A stretch of 64,000 nucleotides of DNA from Auanema rhodensis (GCA_964057225.1 OZ059899.1:17554501-17618500); one strand, 5' to 3'. Positions 11,226 through 26,000 are shown, numbered from the stretch's first letter. Program-made: numbers and translations. Notes: generated by a model not told the origin, from the letters alone.

Positions 11226-11588
11226 TGTTATAAGTTCACACTTATATCCTCGATTTTCACCCTGAAGAATTAATTTTTTTGTTGAATAACATTGTCCATC
11301 GTCTTTGCCTTGAAAAAAGAAATCTAAAAACATCTACTTTTTGTGAAATTATTTTGAAATTTTTCGGGAAAATTTTTCGGGAAAATTTTTGTCAAAATGT
11401 TTTGGAAGCAATGTTGAGTGTACATGGAAACTCAACATACACTAATACATCATTTTCTAAACGATCATAACTAATTTTTGTATTGAGGGTTTCTCAATGT
11501 AATATAGTGCATTCGATGCGGATTTTTAAGCTGCGTCGATCTGTGTTATCAGATTTGCGCTAGCTTAAAAATGCACCGAGATATCAAC
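11226..11588. repeat. 363-bp monomer with a 13-bp internal tandem duplication
   Basis: Otherwise of the unit 20/23 type, with the tgttataag start and shortened T-run. The 13-bp string cgggaaaattttt occurs twice in tandem at 11365-11377 and 11378-11390. No other unit has this. It looks like a local slippage event in the A/T core. Confidence 0.92.
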
Positions 11589-14500
11589 TGATATAAGTTC
11601 ACACTTATAATCTCGATTTTCACCCTGAAGAATTAATTTTTTTGTTGAATAACATTGTCCATCGTCTTCACCTTGAAAAAAGGAATCTAAAAACATCTAC
11701 TTTTTGTAAAATTATTTTGAAATTTTTAGGGAAAATTTTTGTCAAAATGTTTTTGGAAGCAATGTTGAGTGTACATGGAAACTCAACATACACTAATGCA
11801 TCATTTTTCAAACGATCATAACTAATTTTTGTATTAAGCGTTTCTCAATGTAGTATAGTGCATTCGAATCGGATTTTTAAGCTGCGTCGATCTGTGTTAT
11901 CAGATTTGCGCTAGCTTAAAAATGCACCGAGATATCAACTGATATAAGTTCACACTTATATCCTCGATTTTCACCCTGAAAAATTGATTTTTTCGTTGAA
12001 TAACATTGTCCATCGTCTTTGCCTTGAAAAAAAGAATCTAAAAACATCTACTTTTTGTGAAATTATTTTGAAATTTTCAGAGAAAATTTTTGTCAAAATG
12101 TTTTTGGAAGCAATGTTGAGTGTACATGGAAACTCAACATACACTAATGCATCATTTTTCAAACGATCATAACTAATTTTTGTATTAAGCGTTTCTCAAT
12201 GTAGTATAGTGCATTCGATGCGGATTTTTAAGCTGCGTCGATCTGTGTTATCAGATTTGCGCTAGCTTAAAAATGCACCGAGATATCAACTGATATAAGT
12301 TTACACTTATATCCTCGATTTTCACCCTGGAGAATTAATTTTTTCGTTGAATAACAATGTCCATCGTCTTCGCCTTAAAAAAAAAATCTGAAAACATCTA
12401 CTTTTTGTGAAATTATTTTGAAATTTTCAGAGAAAATTTTTGTCAAAATGTTTTTGGAAGCAATGTTGAGTGTACATGGAAACTCAACATACACTAATGC
12501 ATCATTTTTCAAACGATCATAACTAATTTTTGTATTAAGCGTTTCTCAATGTAGTATAGTGCATTCGATGCGGATTTTTAAGCTGCGTCGATCTGTGTTA
12601 TCAGATTTGCGCTAGCTTAAAAATGCACCGAGATATCAACTGATATAAGTTTACACTTATATCCTCGATTTTCACCCTGGAGAATTAATTTTTTCGTTGA
12701 ATAACAATGTCCATCGTCTTCGCCTTAAAAAAAAAATCTGAAAACATCTACTTTTTGTGAAATTATTTTGAAATTTTTAGGGAAAATTTTTGTCAAAATG
12801 TTTTTGGAAGCAATGTTGAGTGTACATGGAAACTCAACATACACTAATGCATCATTTTTCAAACGATCATAACTAATTTTTGTATTAAGCGTTTCTCAAT
12901 GTAGTATAGTGCATTCGATGCGGATTTTTAAGCTGCGTCGATCTGTGTTATCAGATTTGCGCTAGCTTAAAAATGCACCGAGATATCAACTGATATAAGT
13001 TCACACTTATAATCTCGATTTTCACCCTGAAGAATTAATTTTTTTGTTGAATAACATTGTCCATCGTCTTCACCTTGAAAAAAGGAATCTAAAAACATTT
13101 ACTTTTTGTAAAATTATTTTGAAATTTTTAGGGAAAATTTTTGTCAAAATGTTTTTGGAAGCAATGTTGAGTGTACATGGAAACTCAACATACACTAATG
13201 CATCATTTTTCAAACGATCATAACTAATTTTTGTATTAAGCGTTTCTCAATGTAGTATAGTGCATTCGAATCGGATTTTTAAGCTGCGTCGATCTGTGTT
13301 ATCAGATTTGCGCTAGCTTAAAAATGCACCGAGATATCAACTGATATAAGTTCACACTTATATCCTCGATTTTCACCCTGAAAAATTGATTTTTTCGTTG
13401 AATAACATTGTCCATCGTCTTTGCCTTGAAAAAAGGAATCTAAAAACATCTACTTTTTGTGAAATTATTTTGAAATTTTCAGAGAAAATTTTTGTCAAAA
13501 TGTTTTTGGAAGCAATGTTGAGTGTACATGGAAACTCAACATACACTAATGCATCATTTTTCAAACGATCATAACTAATTTTTGTATTAAGCGTTTCTCA
13601 ATGTAGTATAGTGCATTCGATGCGGATTTTTAAGCTGCGTCGATCTGTGTTATCAGATTTGCGCTAGCTTAAAAATGCACCGAGATATCAACTGATATAA
13701 GTTCACACTTATATCCTCGATTTTCACCCTGAAAAATTGATTTTTTCGTTGAATAACATTGTCCATCGTCTTTGCCTTGAAAAACGGAATCTAAAAACAT
13801 CTACTTTTTGTGAAATTATTTTGAAATTTTCAGAGAAAATTTTTGTCAAAATGTTTTTGGAAGCAATGTTGAGTGTACATGGAAACTCAACATACACTAA
13901 TACATCATTTTTCAAACGATCATAACTAATTTTTGTATTGAGCGTTTCTCAATGTAGTATAGTGCATTCGATGGGGATTTTTAAGCTGCGTCGATCTATG
14001 TTATCAGATTTGCGCTATCTTTAAAATGCACCGAGATATCAACTGTTATAAGTTCACACTTATATCCTCGATTTTCACCCTGAAGAATTAATTTTTTTGT
14101 TGAATAACATTGTCCATCGTCTTTGCCTTGAAAAAAGAAATCTAAAAACATCTACTTTTTGTGAAATTATTTTGAAATTTTTCGGGAAAATTTTTGTCAA
14201 AATGTTTTGGAAGCAATGTTGAGTGTACATGGAAACTCAACATACACTAATACATCATTTTCTAAACGATCATAACTAATTTTTGTATTGAGGGTTTCTC
14301 AATGTAATATAGTGCATTCGATGCGGATTTTTAAGCTGCGTCGATCTGTGTTATCAGATTTGCGCTAGCTTAAAAATGCACCGAGATATCAACTGATATA
14401 AGTTCACACTTATAATCTCGATTTTCACCCTGAAGAATTAATTTTTTTGTTGAATAACATTGTCCATCGTCTTCACCTTGAAAAAAGGAATCTAAAAACA

Positions 14501-17201
14501 TCTACTTTTTGTAAAATTATTTTGAAATTTTTAGGGAAAATTTTTGTCAAAATGTTTTTGGAAGCAATGTTGAGTGTACATGGAAACTCAACATACACTA
14601 ATACATCATTTTCTAAACGATCATAACTAATTTTTGTATTAAGCGTTTCTCAATGTAGTATAGTGCATTCAAATCGGATTTTTAAGCTGCGTCGATCTGT
14701 GTTATCAGATTTGCGCTAGCTTAAAAATGCACCGAGATATCAACTGATATAAGTTCACACTTATATCCTCGATTTTCACCCTGAAAAATTGATTTTTTCG
14801 TTGAATAACATTGTCCATCGTCTTTGCCTTGAAAAAAGGAATCTAAAAACATCTACTTTTTGTGAAATTATTTTGAAATTTTCAGAGAAAATTTTTGTCA
14901 AAATGTTTTTGGAAGCAATGTTGAGTGTACATGGAAACTCAACATACACTAATGCATCATTTTTCAAACGATCATAACTAATTTTTGTATTGAGGGTTTC
15001 TTAATGTAGTATAGTGCATTCGATGCGGATTTTTAAGCTGCGTCGATCTATGTTATCAGATTTGCGCTATCTTTAAAATGCACCGAGATATCAACTGTTA
15101 TAACTTCACACTTATATCCTCGATTTTCACCCTGAAGAATTAATTTTTTTGTTGAATAACATTGTCCATCGTCTTCACCTTGAAAAAAGAAATCTAAAAA
15201 CATCTACTTTTTGTGAAATTATTTTGAAATTTTTCGGGAAAATTTTTGTCAAAATGTTTTTGGAAGCAATGTTGAGTGTACATGGAAACTCAACATACAC
15301 TAATGCATCATTTTTCAAACGATCATAACTAATTTTTGTATTGAGCGTTTCTCAATGTAGTATAGTGCATTCGAATCGGATTTTTAAGCTGCGTGGATCT
15401 GTGTTATCAGATTTGCGCTAGCTTAAAAATGCACCGAGATATCAACTGATATAAGTTCACACTTATATCCTCGATTTTCACCCTGAAAAATTGATTTTTT
15501 CGTTGAATAACATTGTCCATCGTCTTTGCCTTGAAAAAAGGAATCTAAAAACATCTACTTTTTGTGAAATTATTTTGAAATTTTCAGAGAAAATTTTTGT
15601 CAAAATGTTTTTGGAAGCAATGTTGAGTGTACATGGAAACTCAACATACACTAATGCATCATTTTTCAAACGATCATAACTAATTTTTGTATTGAGGGTT
15701 TCTCAATGTAGTATAGTGCATTCGATGCGGATTTTTAAGCTGCGTCGATCTATGTTATCAGATTTGCGCTATCTTTAAAATGCACCGAGATATCAACTGT
15801 TATAAGTTCACACTTATATCCTCGATTTTCACCCTGAAGAATTAATTTTTTTGTTTAATAACATTGTCCATCGTCTTTGCCTTGAAAAAAGGAATCTAAA
15901 AACATCTACTTTTTGTGAAATTATTTTGAAATTTTTCGGGAAAATTTTTGTCAAAATGTTTTTGGAAGCAATGTTGAGTGTACATGGAAACTCAACATAC
16001 ACTAATGCATCATTTTTCAAACGATCATAACTAATTTTTGTATTGAGGGTTTCTCAATGTAGTATAGTGCATTCGATGCGGATTTTTAAGCTGCGTGGAT
16101 CTGTGTTATCAGATTTGCGCTAGCTTAAAAATGCACCGAGATATCAACTGATATAAGTTCACACTTATATCCTCGATTTTCACCCTGAAGAATTAATTTT
16201 TTTGTTGAATAACATTGTCCATCGTCTTTGCCTTGAAAAAAGGAATCTAAAAACATCTACTTTTTGTGAAATTATTTTGAAATTTTTCGGGAAAATTTTT
16301 GTCAAAATGTTTTTGGAAGCAATGTTGAGTGTACATGGAAACTCAACATACACTAATGCATCATTTTTCAAACGATCATAACTAATTTTTGTATTGAGGG
16401 TTTCTCAATGTAGTATAGTGCATTCGATGCGGATTTTTAAGCTGCGTCGATCTATGTTATCAGATTTGCGCTATCTTTAAAATGCACCGAGATATCAACT
16501 GTTATAAGTTCACACTTATATCCTCGATTTTCACCCTGAAGAATTAATTTTTTTGTTTAATAACATTGTCCATCGTCTTTGCCTTGAAAAAAGAAATCTA
16601 AAAACATCTACTTTTTGTGAAATTATTTTGAAATTTTTAGGGAAAATTTTTGTCAAAATGTTTTTGGAAGCAATGTTGAGTGTACATGGAAACTCAACAT
16701 ACACTAATACATCATTTTCTAAACGATCATAACTAATTTTTGTATTGAGGGTTTCTCAATGTAATATAGTGCATTCGATGCGGATTTTTAAGCTGCGTCG
16801 ATCTGTGTTATCAGATTTGCGCTAGCTTAAAAATGCACCGATATATCAACTGATATAAGTTCACACTTATATCCTCGATTTTCACCCTGAAGAATTAATT
16901 TTTTTGTTGAATAACATTGTCCATCGTCTTCGCCTTGAAAAAAGGAATCTAAAAACATCTACTTTTTGTGAAATTATTTTGAAATTTTTAGGGAAAATTT
17001 TTGTCAAAATGTTTTTGGAAGCAATGTTGAGTGTACATGGAAACTCACCATACACTAATGCATCATTTTTCAAACGATCATAACTAATTTTCGTATTAAG
17101 CGTTTCTCAATGTAGTATATTGCATTCGATGCGGATTTTTAAGCTGCGTCGATCTGTGTTATCAGATTTGCGCTAGCTTAAAAAAGCACCGAGATATCAA
17201 C
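11589..17201. repeat. Mosaic stretch, monomers 34-49
   Basis: Starts: 11589, 11940, 12291, 12641, 12991, 13342, 13693, 14044, 14394, 14745, 15096, 15447, 15798, 16149, 16500, 16851. Units 34-35 copy units 24-25. Units 36-37 are neighbours joining the agtttacac/ctggagaatt head and 10-A run to other tails. The ttttcagagaaaa subtype dominates. Unit 40 carries the rare gaaaaacgg marker shared only with unit 77 at 26677. Units 44 and 46 carry gcgtggatc in place of gcgtcgatc. Unit 49 (actcaccat, gtatattgc) reappears as unit 57. Confidence 0.8.
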
Positions 17202-17550
17202 TGATATAAGTTCACACTTATATCCTCGATTTTCACCCTGAAAAATTGATTTTTTCGTTGAATAACATTGTCCATCGTCTTTGCCTTGAAAAAAGGAATC
17301 TAAAAACATCTAATTTTTGTGAAATTATTTTGAAATTTTCAGGGAAAATTTTTGTCAAAATGTTTTTGGAAGCAATGTTGAGTGTACATGGAAACTCAAC
17401 ATACACTAATGCATCATTTTTCAAACGATCATAACTAATTTTTGTATTAAGCGTTTTTCAATGTAGTATAGTGCATTCGATGCGGATTTTTAAGCTGCGT
17501 CGATCTGTGTTATCAGATTTGCGCTAGCTTAAAAATGCCCAGAAAACAAC
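17202..17550. repeat. 349-bp monomer with a degenerate 3' end
   Basis: The last bases read aaaaatgcccagaaaacaac (17531-17550) where other units read tgcaccgagatatcaac. Two bases are missing and the EcoRV-like gatatc is gone, so the junction dyad cannot form here. The core also has the unique change atctaatttttg. The next unit (17551) starts normally. No other unit end in the window is this altered. Confidence 0.88.
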
Positions 17551-17901
17551 TGATATAAGTTTACACTTATATCCTCGATTTTCACCCTGGAGAATTAATT
17601 TTTTCGTTGAATAACATTGTCCATCGTCTTCGCCTTGAAAAAAGGAATCTAAAAACATCTACTTTTTGTGAAATTATTTTGAAATTTTTAGGGAAAATTT
17701 TTGTCAAAATGTTTTTGGAAGCAATGTTGAGTGTACATGGAAACTCAACATACACTAATACATCATTTTTTAAACGATCATAACTAATTTTTGTATTGAG
17801 GGTTTCTCAATGTAGTATAGTGCATTCGATGCGGATTTTTAAGCTGCGTCGATCTGTGTTATCAGATTTGCGCTAGCTTAAAAAAGCACCGAGATATCAA
17901 C

Positions 17902-18603
17902 TGATATAAGTTCACACTTATATCCTCGATTTTCACCCTGAAAAATTGATTTTTTCGTTGAATAACATTGTCCATCGTCTTTGCCTTGAAAAAAGGAATC
18001 TAAAAACATCTACTTTTTGTGAAATTATTTCGAAATTTTTAGGGAAAATTTTTGTCAAAATGTTTTTGAAAGCAATGTTGAGTGTACATGGAAACTCAAC
18101 ATACACTAATACATCATTTTTTAAACGATCATAACTAATTTTTGTATTGAGGGTTTCTCAATGTAGTATAGTGCATTCGATGCGGATTTTTAAGCTGCGT
18201 CGATCTGTGTTATCAGATTTGCGCTAGCTTAAAAAAGCACCGAGATATCAACTGATATAAGTTCACACTTATATCCTCGATTTTCACCCTGAAGAATTAA
18301 TTTTTTTGTTGAATAACGATGTCCATCGTCTTCGCCTTGAAAAAAGGAATTTAAAAACATCTACTTTTTGTGAAATTATTTCGAAATTTTTAGGGAAAAT
18401 TTTTGTCAAAATGTTTTTGGAAGCAATGTTGAGTGTACATGGAAACTCAACATACACTAATACATCATTTTTTAAACGATCATAACTAATTTTTGTATTG
18501 AGGGTTTCTCAATGTAGTATAGTGCATTCGATGCGGATTTTTAAGCTGCGTCGATCTGTGTTATCAGATTTGCGCTAGCTTAAAAAAGCACCGAGATATC
18601 AAC
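17902..18603. repeat. Tandem dimer, copy 1 (702 bp)
   Basis: Units 52-53 alternate a gaaaaattgat/ctttgcc monomer with a gaagaattaat/aacgatgtcc/ggaatttaaaa monomer. The pair is repeated immediately at 18604-19305. The same pair recurs at 36149-37552. Confidence 0.87.
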
Positions 18604-19305
18604 TGATATAAGTTCACACTTATATCCTCGATTTTCACCCTGAAAAATTGATTTTTTCGTTGAATAACATTGTCCATCGTCTTTGCCTTGAAAAAAGGAA
18701 TCTAAAAACATCTACTTTTTGTGAAATTATTTCGAAATTTTTAGGGAAAATTTTTGTCAAAATGTTTTTGAAAGCAATGTTGAGTGTACATGGAAACTCA
18801 ACATACACTAATACATCATTTTTTAAACGATCATAACTAATTTTTGTATTGAGGGTTTCTCAATGTAGTATAGTGCATTCGATGCGGATTTTTAAGCTGC
18901 GTCGATCTGTGTTATCAGATTTGCGCTAGCTTAAAAAAGCACCGAGATATCAACTGATATAAGTTCACACTTATATCCTCGATTTTCACCCTGAAGAATT
19001 AATTTTTTTGTTGAATAACGATGTCCATCGTCTTCGCCTTGAAAAAAGGAATTTAAAAACATCTACTTTTTGTGAAATTATTTCGAAATTTTTAGGGAAA
19101 ATTTTTGTCAAAATGTTTTTGGAAGCAATGTTGAGTGTACATGGAAACTCAACATACACTAATACATCATTTTTTAAACGATCATAACTAATTTTTGTAT
19201 TGAGGGTTTCTCAATGTAGTATAGTGCATTCGATGCGGATTTTTAAGCTGCGTCGATCTGTGTTATCAGATTTGCGCTAGCTTAAAAAAGCACCGAGATA
19301 TCAAC
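18604..19305. repeat. Tandem dimer, copy 2 (702 bp)
   Basis: Units 54-55 match units 52-53 marker for marker, including aacgatgtcc and ggaatttaaaa. The following unit 56 (19306) carries acttttcgtg, ttaggtaaaa and catgactaat, a type that recurs many times downstream. Confidence 0.87.
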
Positions 19306-19925
19306 TGATATAAGTTCACACTTATATCCTCGATTTTCACCCTGAAGAATTAATTTTTTTGTTGAATAACATTGTCCATCGTCTTCGCCTTGAAAAAAGG
19401 AATCTAAAAACATCTACTTTTCGTGAAATTATTTCGAAATTTTTAGGTAAAATTTTTGTCAAAATGTTTTTGAAAGCAATGTTGAGTGTACATGGAAACT
19501 CAACATACACTAATGCATCATTTTTCAAACGATCATGACTAATTTTTGTATTGAGGGTTTCTCAATGTAGTATAGTGCATTCGATGCGGATTTTTAAGCT
19601 GCGTCGATCTGTGTTATCAGATTTGCGCTAGCTTAAAAATGCACCGAGATATCAACTGATATAAGTTCACACTTATATCCTCGATTTTCACCCTGAAGAA
19701 TTAATTTTTTTGTTGAATAACATTGTCCATCGTCTTCGCCTTGAAAAAAGGAATCTAAAAACATCTACTTTTTGTGAAATTATTTTGAAATTTTTAGGGA
19801 AAATTTTTGTCAAAATGTTTTTGGAAGCAATGTTGAGTGTACATGGAAACTCACCATACACTAATGCATCATTTTTCAAACGATCATAACTAATTTTCGT
19901 ATTAAGCGTTTCTCAATGTAGTATA

Positions 19926-22900
19926 TTGCATTCGATGCGGATTTTTAAGCTGCGTCGATCTGTGTTATCAGATTTGCGCTAGCTTAAAAAAGCACCGAGA
20001 TATCAACTGATATAAGTTCACACTTATATCCTCGATTTTCACCCTGAAAAATTGATTTTTTCGTTGAATAACATTGTCCATCGTCTTTGCCTTGAAAAAA
20101 GGAATCTAAAAACATCTACTTTTCGTGAAATTATTTTGAAATTTTCAGAGAAAATTTTTGTCAAAATGTTTTTGAAAGCAATGTTGAGTGTACATGGAAA
20201 CTCAACATACACTAATGCATCATTTTTCAAACGATCATGACTAATTTTTGTATTGAGGGTTTCTCAATGTAGTATAGTGCATTCGATGCGGATTTTTAAG
20301 CTGCGTCGATCTGTGTTATCAGATTTGCGCTAGCTTGAAAATGCACCGAGATATCAACTGATATAAGTTCACACTTATATCCTCGATTTTCACCCTGAAA
20401 AATTGATTTTTTCGTTGAATAACACTGTCCATCGTCTTTGCCTTGAAAAAAGGAATCTAAAAACATCTACTTTTTGTGAAATTATTTCGAAATTTTTAGG
20501 GAAAATTTTTGTCAAAATGTTTTTGGAAGCAATGTTGAGTGTACATGGAAACTCAACATACACTAATACATCATTTTTTAAACGATCATAACTAATTTTT
20601 GTATTGAGGGTTTCTCAATGTAGTATAGTGCATTCGATGCGGATTTTTAAGCTGCGTCGATCTGTGTTATCAGATTTGCGCTAGCTTAAAAAAGCACCGA
20701 GATATCAACTGATATAAGTTCACACTTATATCCTCGATTTTCACCCTGAAAAATTGATTTTTTCGTTGAATAACATTGTCCATCGTCTTTGCCTTGAAAA
20801 AAGGAATCTAAAAACATCTACTTTTTGTGAAATTATTTCGAAATTTTTAGGGAAAATTTTTGTCAAAATGTTTTTGGAAGCAATGTTGAGTGTACATGGA
20901 AACTCAACATACACTAATACATCATTTTTTAAACGATCATAACTAATTTTTGTATTGAGGGTTTCTCAATGTAGTATAGTGCATTCGATGCGGATTTTTA
21001 AGCTGCGTCGATCTGTGTTATCAGATTTGCGCTAGCTTAAAAAAGCACCGAGATATCAACTGATATAAGTTCACACTTATATCCTCGATTTTCACCCTGA
21101 AGAATTAATTTTTTTGTTGAATAACATTGTCCATCGTCTTCGCCTTGAAAAAAGGAATCTAAAAACATCTACTTTTCGTGAAATTATTTCGAAATTTTTA
21201 GGTAAAATTTTTGTCAAAATGTTTTTGAAAGCAATGTTGAGTGTACATGGAAACTCAACATACACTAATGCATCATTTTTCAAACGATCATGACTAATTT
21301 TTGTATTGAGGGTTTCTCAATGTAGTATAGTGCATTCGATGCGGATTTTTAAGCTGCGTCGATCTGTGTTATCAGATTTGCGCTAGCTTAAAAATGCACC
21401 GAGATATCAACTGATATAAGTTCACACTTATATCCTCGATTTTCACCCTGAAAAATTGATTTTTTCGTTGAATAACACTGTCCATCGTCTTTGCCTTGAA
21501 AAAAGAAATCTAAAAACATCTACTTTTTGTGAAATTATTTTGAAATTTTTCGGGAAAATTTTTGTCAAAATGTTTTTGGAAGCAATGTTGAGTGTACATG
21601 GAAACTCAACATACACTAATACATCATTTTCTAAACGATCATAACTAATTTTTGTATTGAGGGTTTCTCAATGTAATATAGTGCATTCGATGCGGATTTT
21701 TAAGCTGCGTCGATCTGTGTTATCAGATTTGCGCTAGCTTAAAAATGCACCGAGATATCAACTGATATAAGTTCACACTTATATCCTCGATTTTCACCCT
21801 GAAAAATTGATTTTTTCGTTGAATAACACTGTCCATCGTCTTTGCCTTGAAAAAAGGAATCTAAAAACATCTACTTTTTGTGAAATTATTTTGAAATATT
21901 CAGGGAAAATTTTTGTCAAAATGTTTTTGGAAGCAATGTTGAGTGTACATGGAAACTCAACATACACTAATGCATCATTTTTCAAACGATCATAACTAAT
22001 TTTTGTATTAAGCGTTTCTCAATGTAGTATAGTGCATTCGAATCGGATTTTTAAGCTGCGTCGATCTGTGTTATCAGATTTGCGCTAGCTTAAAAATGCA
22101 CCGAGATATCAACTGATATAAGTTTACACTTATATCCTCGATTTTCACCCTGGAGAATTAATTTTTTCGTTGAATAACATTGTCCATCGTCTTCGCCTTG
22201 AAAAAAGGAATCTAAAAACATCTACTTTTTGTGAAATTATTTTGAAATTTTTAGGGAAAATTTTTGTCAAAATGTTTTTGGAAGCAATGTTGAGTGTACA
22301 TGGAAACTCAACATACACTAATACATCATTTTTTAAACGATCATAACTAATTTTTGTATTGAGGGTTTCTCAATGTAGTATAGTGCATTCGATGCGGATT
22401 TTTAAGCTGCGTCGATCTGTGTTATCAGATTTGCGCTAGCTTAAAAAAGCACCGAGATATCAACTGATATAAGTTCACACTTATATCCTCGATTTTCACC
22501 CTGAAAAATTGATTTTTTCGTTGAATAACATTGTCCATCGTCTTTGCCTTGAAAAAAGGAATCTAAAAACATCTACTTTTTGTGAAATTATTTCGAAATT
22601 TTTAGGTAAAATTTTTGTCAAAATGTTTTTGGAAGCAATGTTGAGTGTACATGGAAACTCAACATACACTAATACATCATTTTTCAAACGATCATAACTA
22701 ATTTTTGTATTGAGCGTTTCTCAATGTAGTATAGTGCATTCGATGCGGATTTTTAAGCTGCGTCGATCTGTGTTATCAGATTTGCGCTAGCTTAAAAAAG
22801 CACCGAGATATCAACTGATATAAGTTCACACTTATATCCTCGATTTTCACCCTGAAGAATTAATTTTTTTGTTGAATAACATTGTCCATCGTCTTCGCCT

Positions 22901-23084
22901 TGAAAAAAGGAATCTAAAAACATCTACTTTTCGTGAAATTATTTCGAAATTTTTAGGTAAAATTTTTGTCAAAATGTTTTTGAAAGCAATGTTGAGTGTA
23001 CATGGAAACTCAACATACACTAATGCATCATTTTTCAAACGATCATGACTAATTTTTGTATTGAGGGTTTCTCAATGTAGTATA
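19926..23084. repeat. 9-monomer higher-order repeat, copy 1 (3,159 bp)
   Basis: Runs from the gtatattgc marker in unit 57 to the corresponding point in unit 66; unit starts are 20008 and every 351 bp to 22816. Marker order: acttttcgtg with cagagaaaa, aacactgtcc, tttttaaacg, ttaggtaaaa with catgactaat, ttcggga with gtaatatag, gaaatattcaggg with cgaatcgg, agtttacac/ctggagaatt, a cgaaattttt unit, then ttaggtaaaa again. All nine recur in the next 3,159 bp with only scattered single-base differences. Confidence 0.9.
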
Positions 23085-26000
23085 TTGCATTCGATGCGGA
23101 TTTTTAAGCTGCGTCGATCTGTGTTATCAGATTTGCGCTAGCTTAAAAAAGCACCGAGATATCAACTGATATAAGTTCACACTTATATCCTCGATTTTCA
23201 CCCTGAAAAATTGATTTTTTCGTTGAATAACATTGTCCATCGTCTTTGCCTTGAAAAAAGGAATCTAAAAACATCTACTTTTCGTGAAATTATTTTGAAA
23301 TTTTCAGAGAAAATTTTTGTCAAAATGTTTTTGAAAGCAATGTTGAGTGTACATGGAAACTCAACATACACTAATGCATCATTTTTCAAACGATCATGAC
23401 TAATTTTTGTATTGAGGGTTTCTCAATGTAGTATAGTGCATTCGATGCGGATTTTTAAGCTGCGTCGATCTGTGTTATCAGATTTGCGCTAGCTTGAAAA
23501 TGCACCGAGATATCAACTGATATAAGTTCACACTTATATCCTCGATTTTCACCCTGAAAAATTGATTTTTTCGTTGAATAACACTGTCCATCGTCTTTGC
23601 CTTGAAAAAAGGAATCTGAAAACATCTACTTTTTGTGAAATTATTTTGAAATTTTTAGGGAAAATTTTTGTCAAAATGTTTTTGGAAGCAATGTTGAGTG
23701 TACATGGAAACTCAACATACACTAATACATCATTTTTTAAACGATCATAACTAATTTTTGTATTGAGGGTTTCTCAATGTAGTATAGTGCATTCGATGCG
23801 GATTTTTAAGCTGCGTCGATCTGTGTTATCAGATTTGCGCTAGCTTAAAAAAGCACCGAGATATCAACTGATATAAGTTCACACTTATATCCTCGATTTT
23901 CACCCTGAAAAATTGATTTTTTCGTTGAATAACATTGTCCATCGTCTTTGCCTTGAAAAAAGGAATCTAAAAACATCTACTTTTTGTGAAATTATTTCGA
24001 AATTTTTAGGGAAAATTTTTGTCAAAATGTTTTTGGAAGCAATGTTGAGTGTACATGGAAACTCAACATACACTAATACATCATTTTTTAAACGATCATA
24101 ACTAATTTTTGTATTGAGGGTTTCTCAATGTAGTATAGTGCATTCGATGCGGATTTTTAAGCTGCGTCGATCTGTGTTATCAGATTTGCGCTAGCTTAAA
24201 AAAGCACCGAGATATCAACTGATATAAGTTCACACTTATATCCTCGATTTTCACCCTGAAGAATTAATTTTTTTGTTGAATAACATTGTCCATCGTCTTC
24301 GCCTTGAAAAAAGGAATCTAAAAACATCTACTTTTCGTGAAATTATTTCGAAATTTTTAGGTAAAATTTTTGTCAAAATGTTTTTGAAAGCAATGTTGAG
24401 TGTACATGGAAACTCAACATACACTAATGCATCATTTTTCAAACGATCATGACTAATTTTTGTATTGAGGGTTTCTCAATGTAGTATAGTGCATTCGATG
24501 CGGATTTTTAAGCTGCGTCGATCTGTGTTATCAGATTTGCGCTAGCTTAAAAATGCACCGAGATATCAACTGATATAAGTTCACACTTATATCCTCGATT
24601 TTCACCCTGAAAAATTGATTTTTTCGTTGAATAACACTGTCCATCGTCTTTGCCTTGAAAAAAGGAATCTAAAAACATCTACTTTTTGTGAAATTATTTT
24701 GAAATTTTTCGGGAAAATTTTTGTCAAAATGTTTTTGGAAGCAATGTTGAGTGTACATGGAAACTCAACATACACTAATACATCATTTTCTAAACGATCA
24801 TAACTAATTTTTGTATTGAGGGTTTCTCAATGTAATATAGTGCATTCGATGCGGATTTTTAAGCTGCGTCGATCTGTGTTATCAGATTTGCGCTAGCTTA
24901 AAAATGCACCGAGATATCAACTGATATAAGTTCACACTTATATCCTCGATTTTCACCCTGAAAAATTGATTTTTTCGTTGAATAACACTGTCCATCGTCT
25001 TTGCCTTGAAAAAAGGAATCTAAAAACATCTACTTTTTGTGAAATTATTTTGAAATATTCAGGGAAAATTTTTGTCAAAATGTTTTTGGAAGCAATGTTG
25101 AGTGTACATGGAAACTCAACATACACTAATGCATCATTTTTCAAACGATCATAACTAATTTTTGTATTAAGCGTTTCTCAATGTAGTATAGTGCATTCGA
25201 ATCGGATTTTTAAGCTGCGTCGATCTGTGTTATCAGATTTGCGCTAGCTTAAAAATGCACCGAGATATCAACTGATATAAGTTTACACTTATATCCTCGA
25301 TTTTCACCCTGGAGAATTAATTTTTTCGTTGAATAACATTGTCCATCGTCTTCGCCTTGAAAAAAGGAATCTAAAAACATCTACTTTTTGTGAAATTATT
25401 TTGAAATTTTTAGGGAAAATTTTTGTCAAAATGTTTTTGGAAGCAATGTTGAGTGTACATGGAAACTCAACATACACTAATACATCATTTTTTAAACGAT
25501 CATAACTAATTTTTGTATTGAGGGTTTCTCAATGTAGTATAGTGCATTCGATGCGGATTTTTAAGCTGCGTCGATCTGTGTTATCAGATTTGCGCTAGCT
25601 TAAAAAAGCACCGAGATATCAACTGATATAAGTTCACACTTATATCCTCGATTTTCACCCTGAAAAATTGATTTTTTCGTTGAATAACATTGTCCATCGT
25701 CTTTGCCTTGAAAAAAGGAATCTAAAAACATCTACTTTTTGTGAAATTATTTCGAAATTTTTAGGGAAAATTTTTGTCAAAATGTTTTTGGAAGCAATGT
25801 TGAGTGTACATGGAAACTCAACATACACTAATACATCATTTTTCAAACGATCATAACTAATTTTTGTATTGAGCGTTTCTCAATGTAGTATAGTGCATTC
25901 GATGCGGATTTTTAAGCTGCGTCGATCTGTGTTATCAGATTTGCGCTAGCTTAAAAAAGCACCGAGATATCAACTGATATAAGTTCACACTTATATCCTC

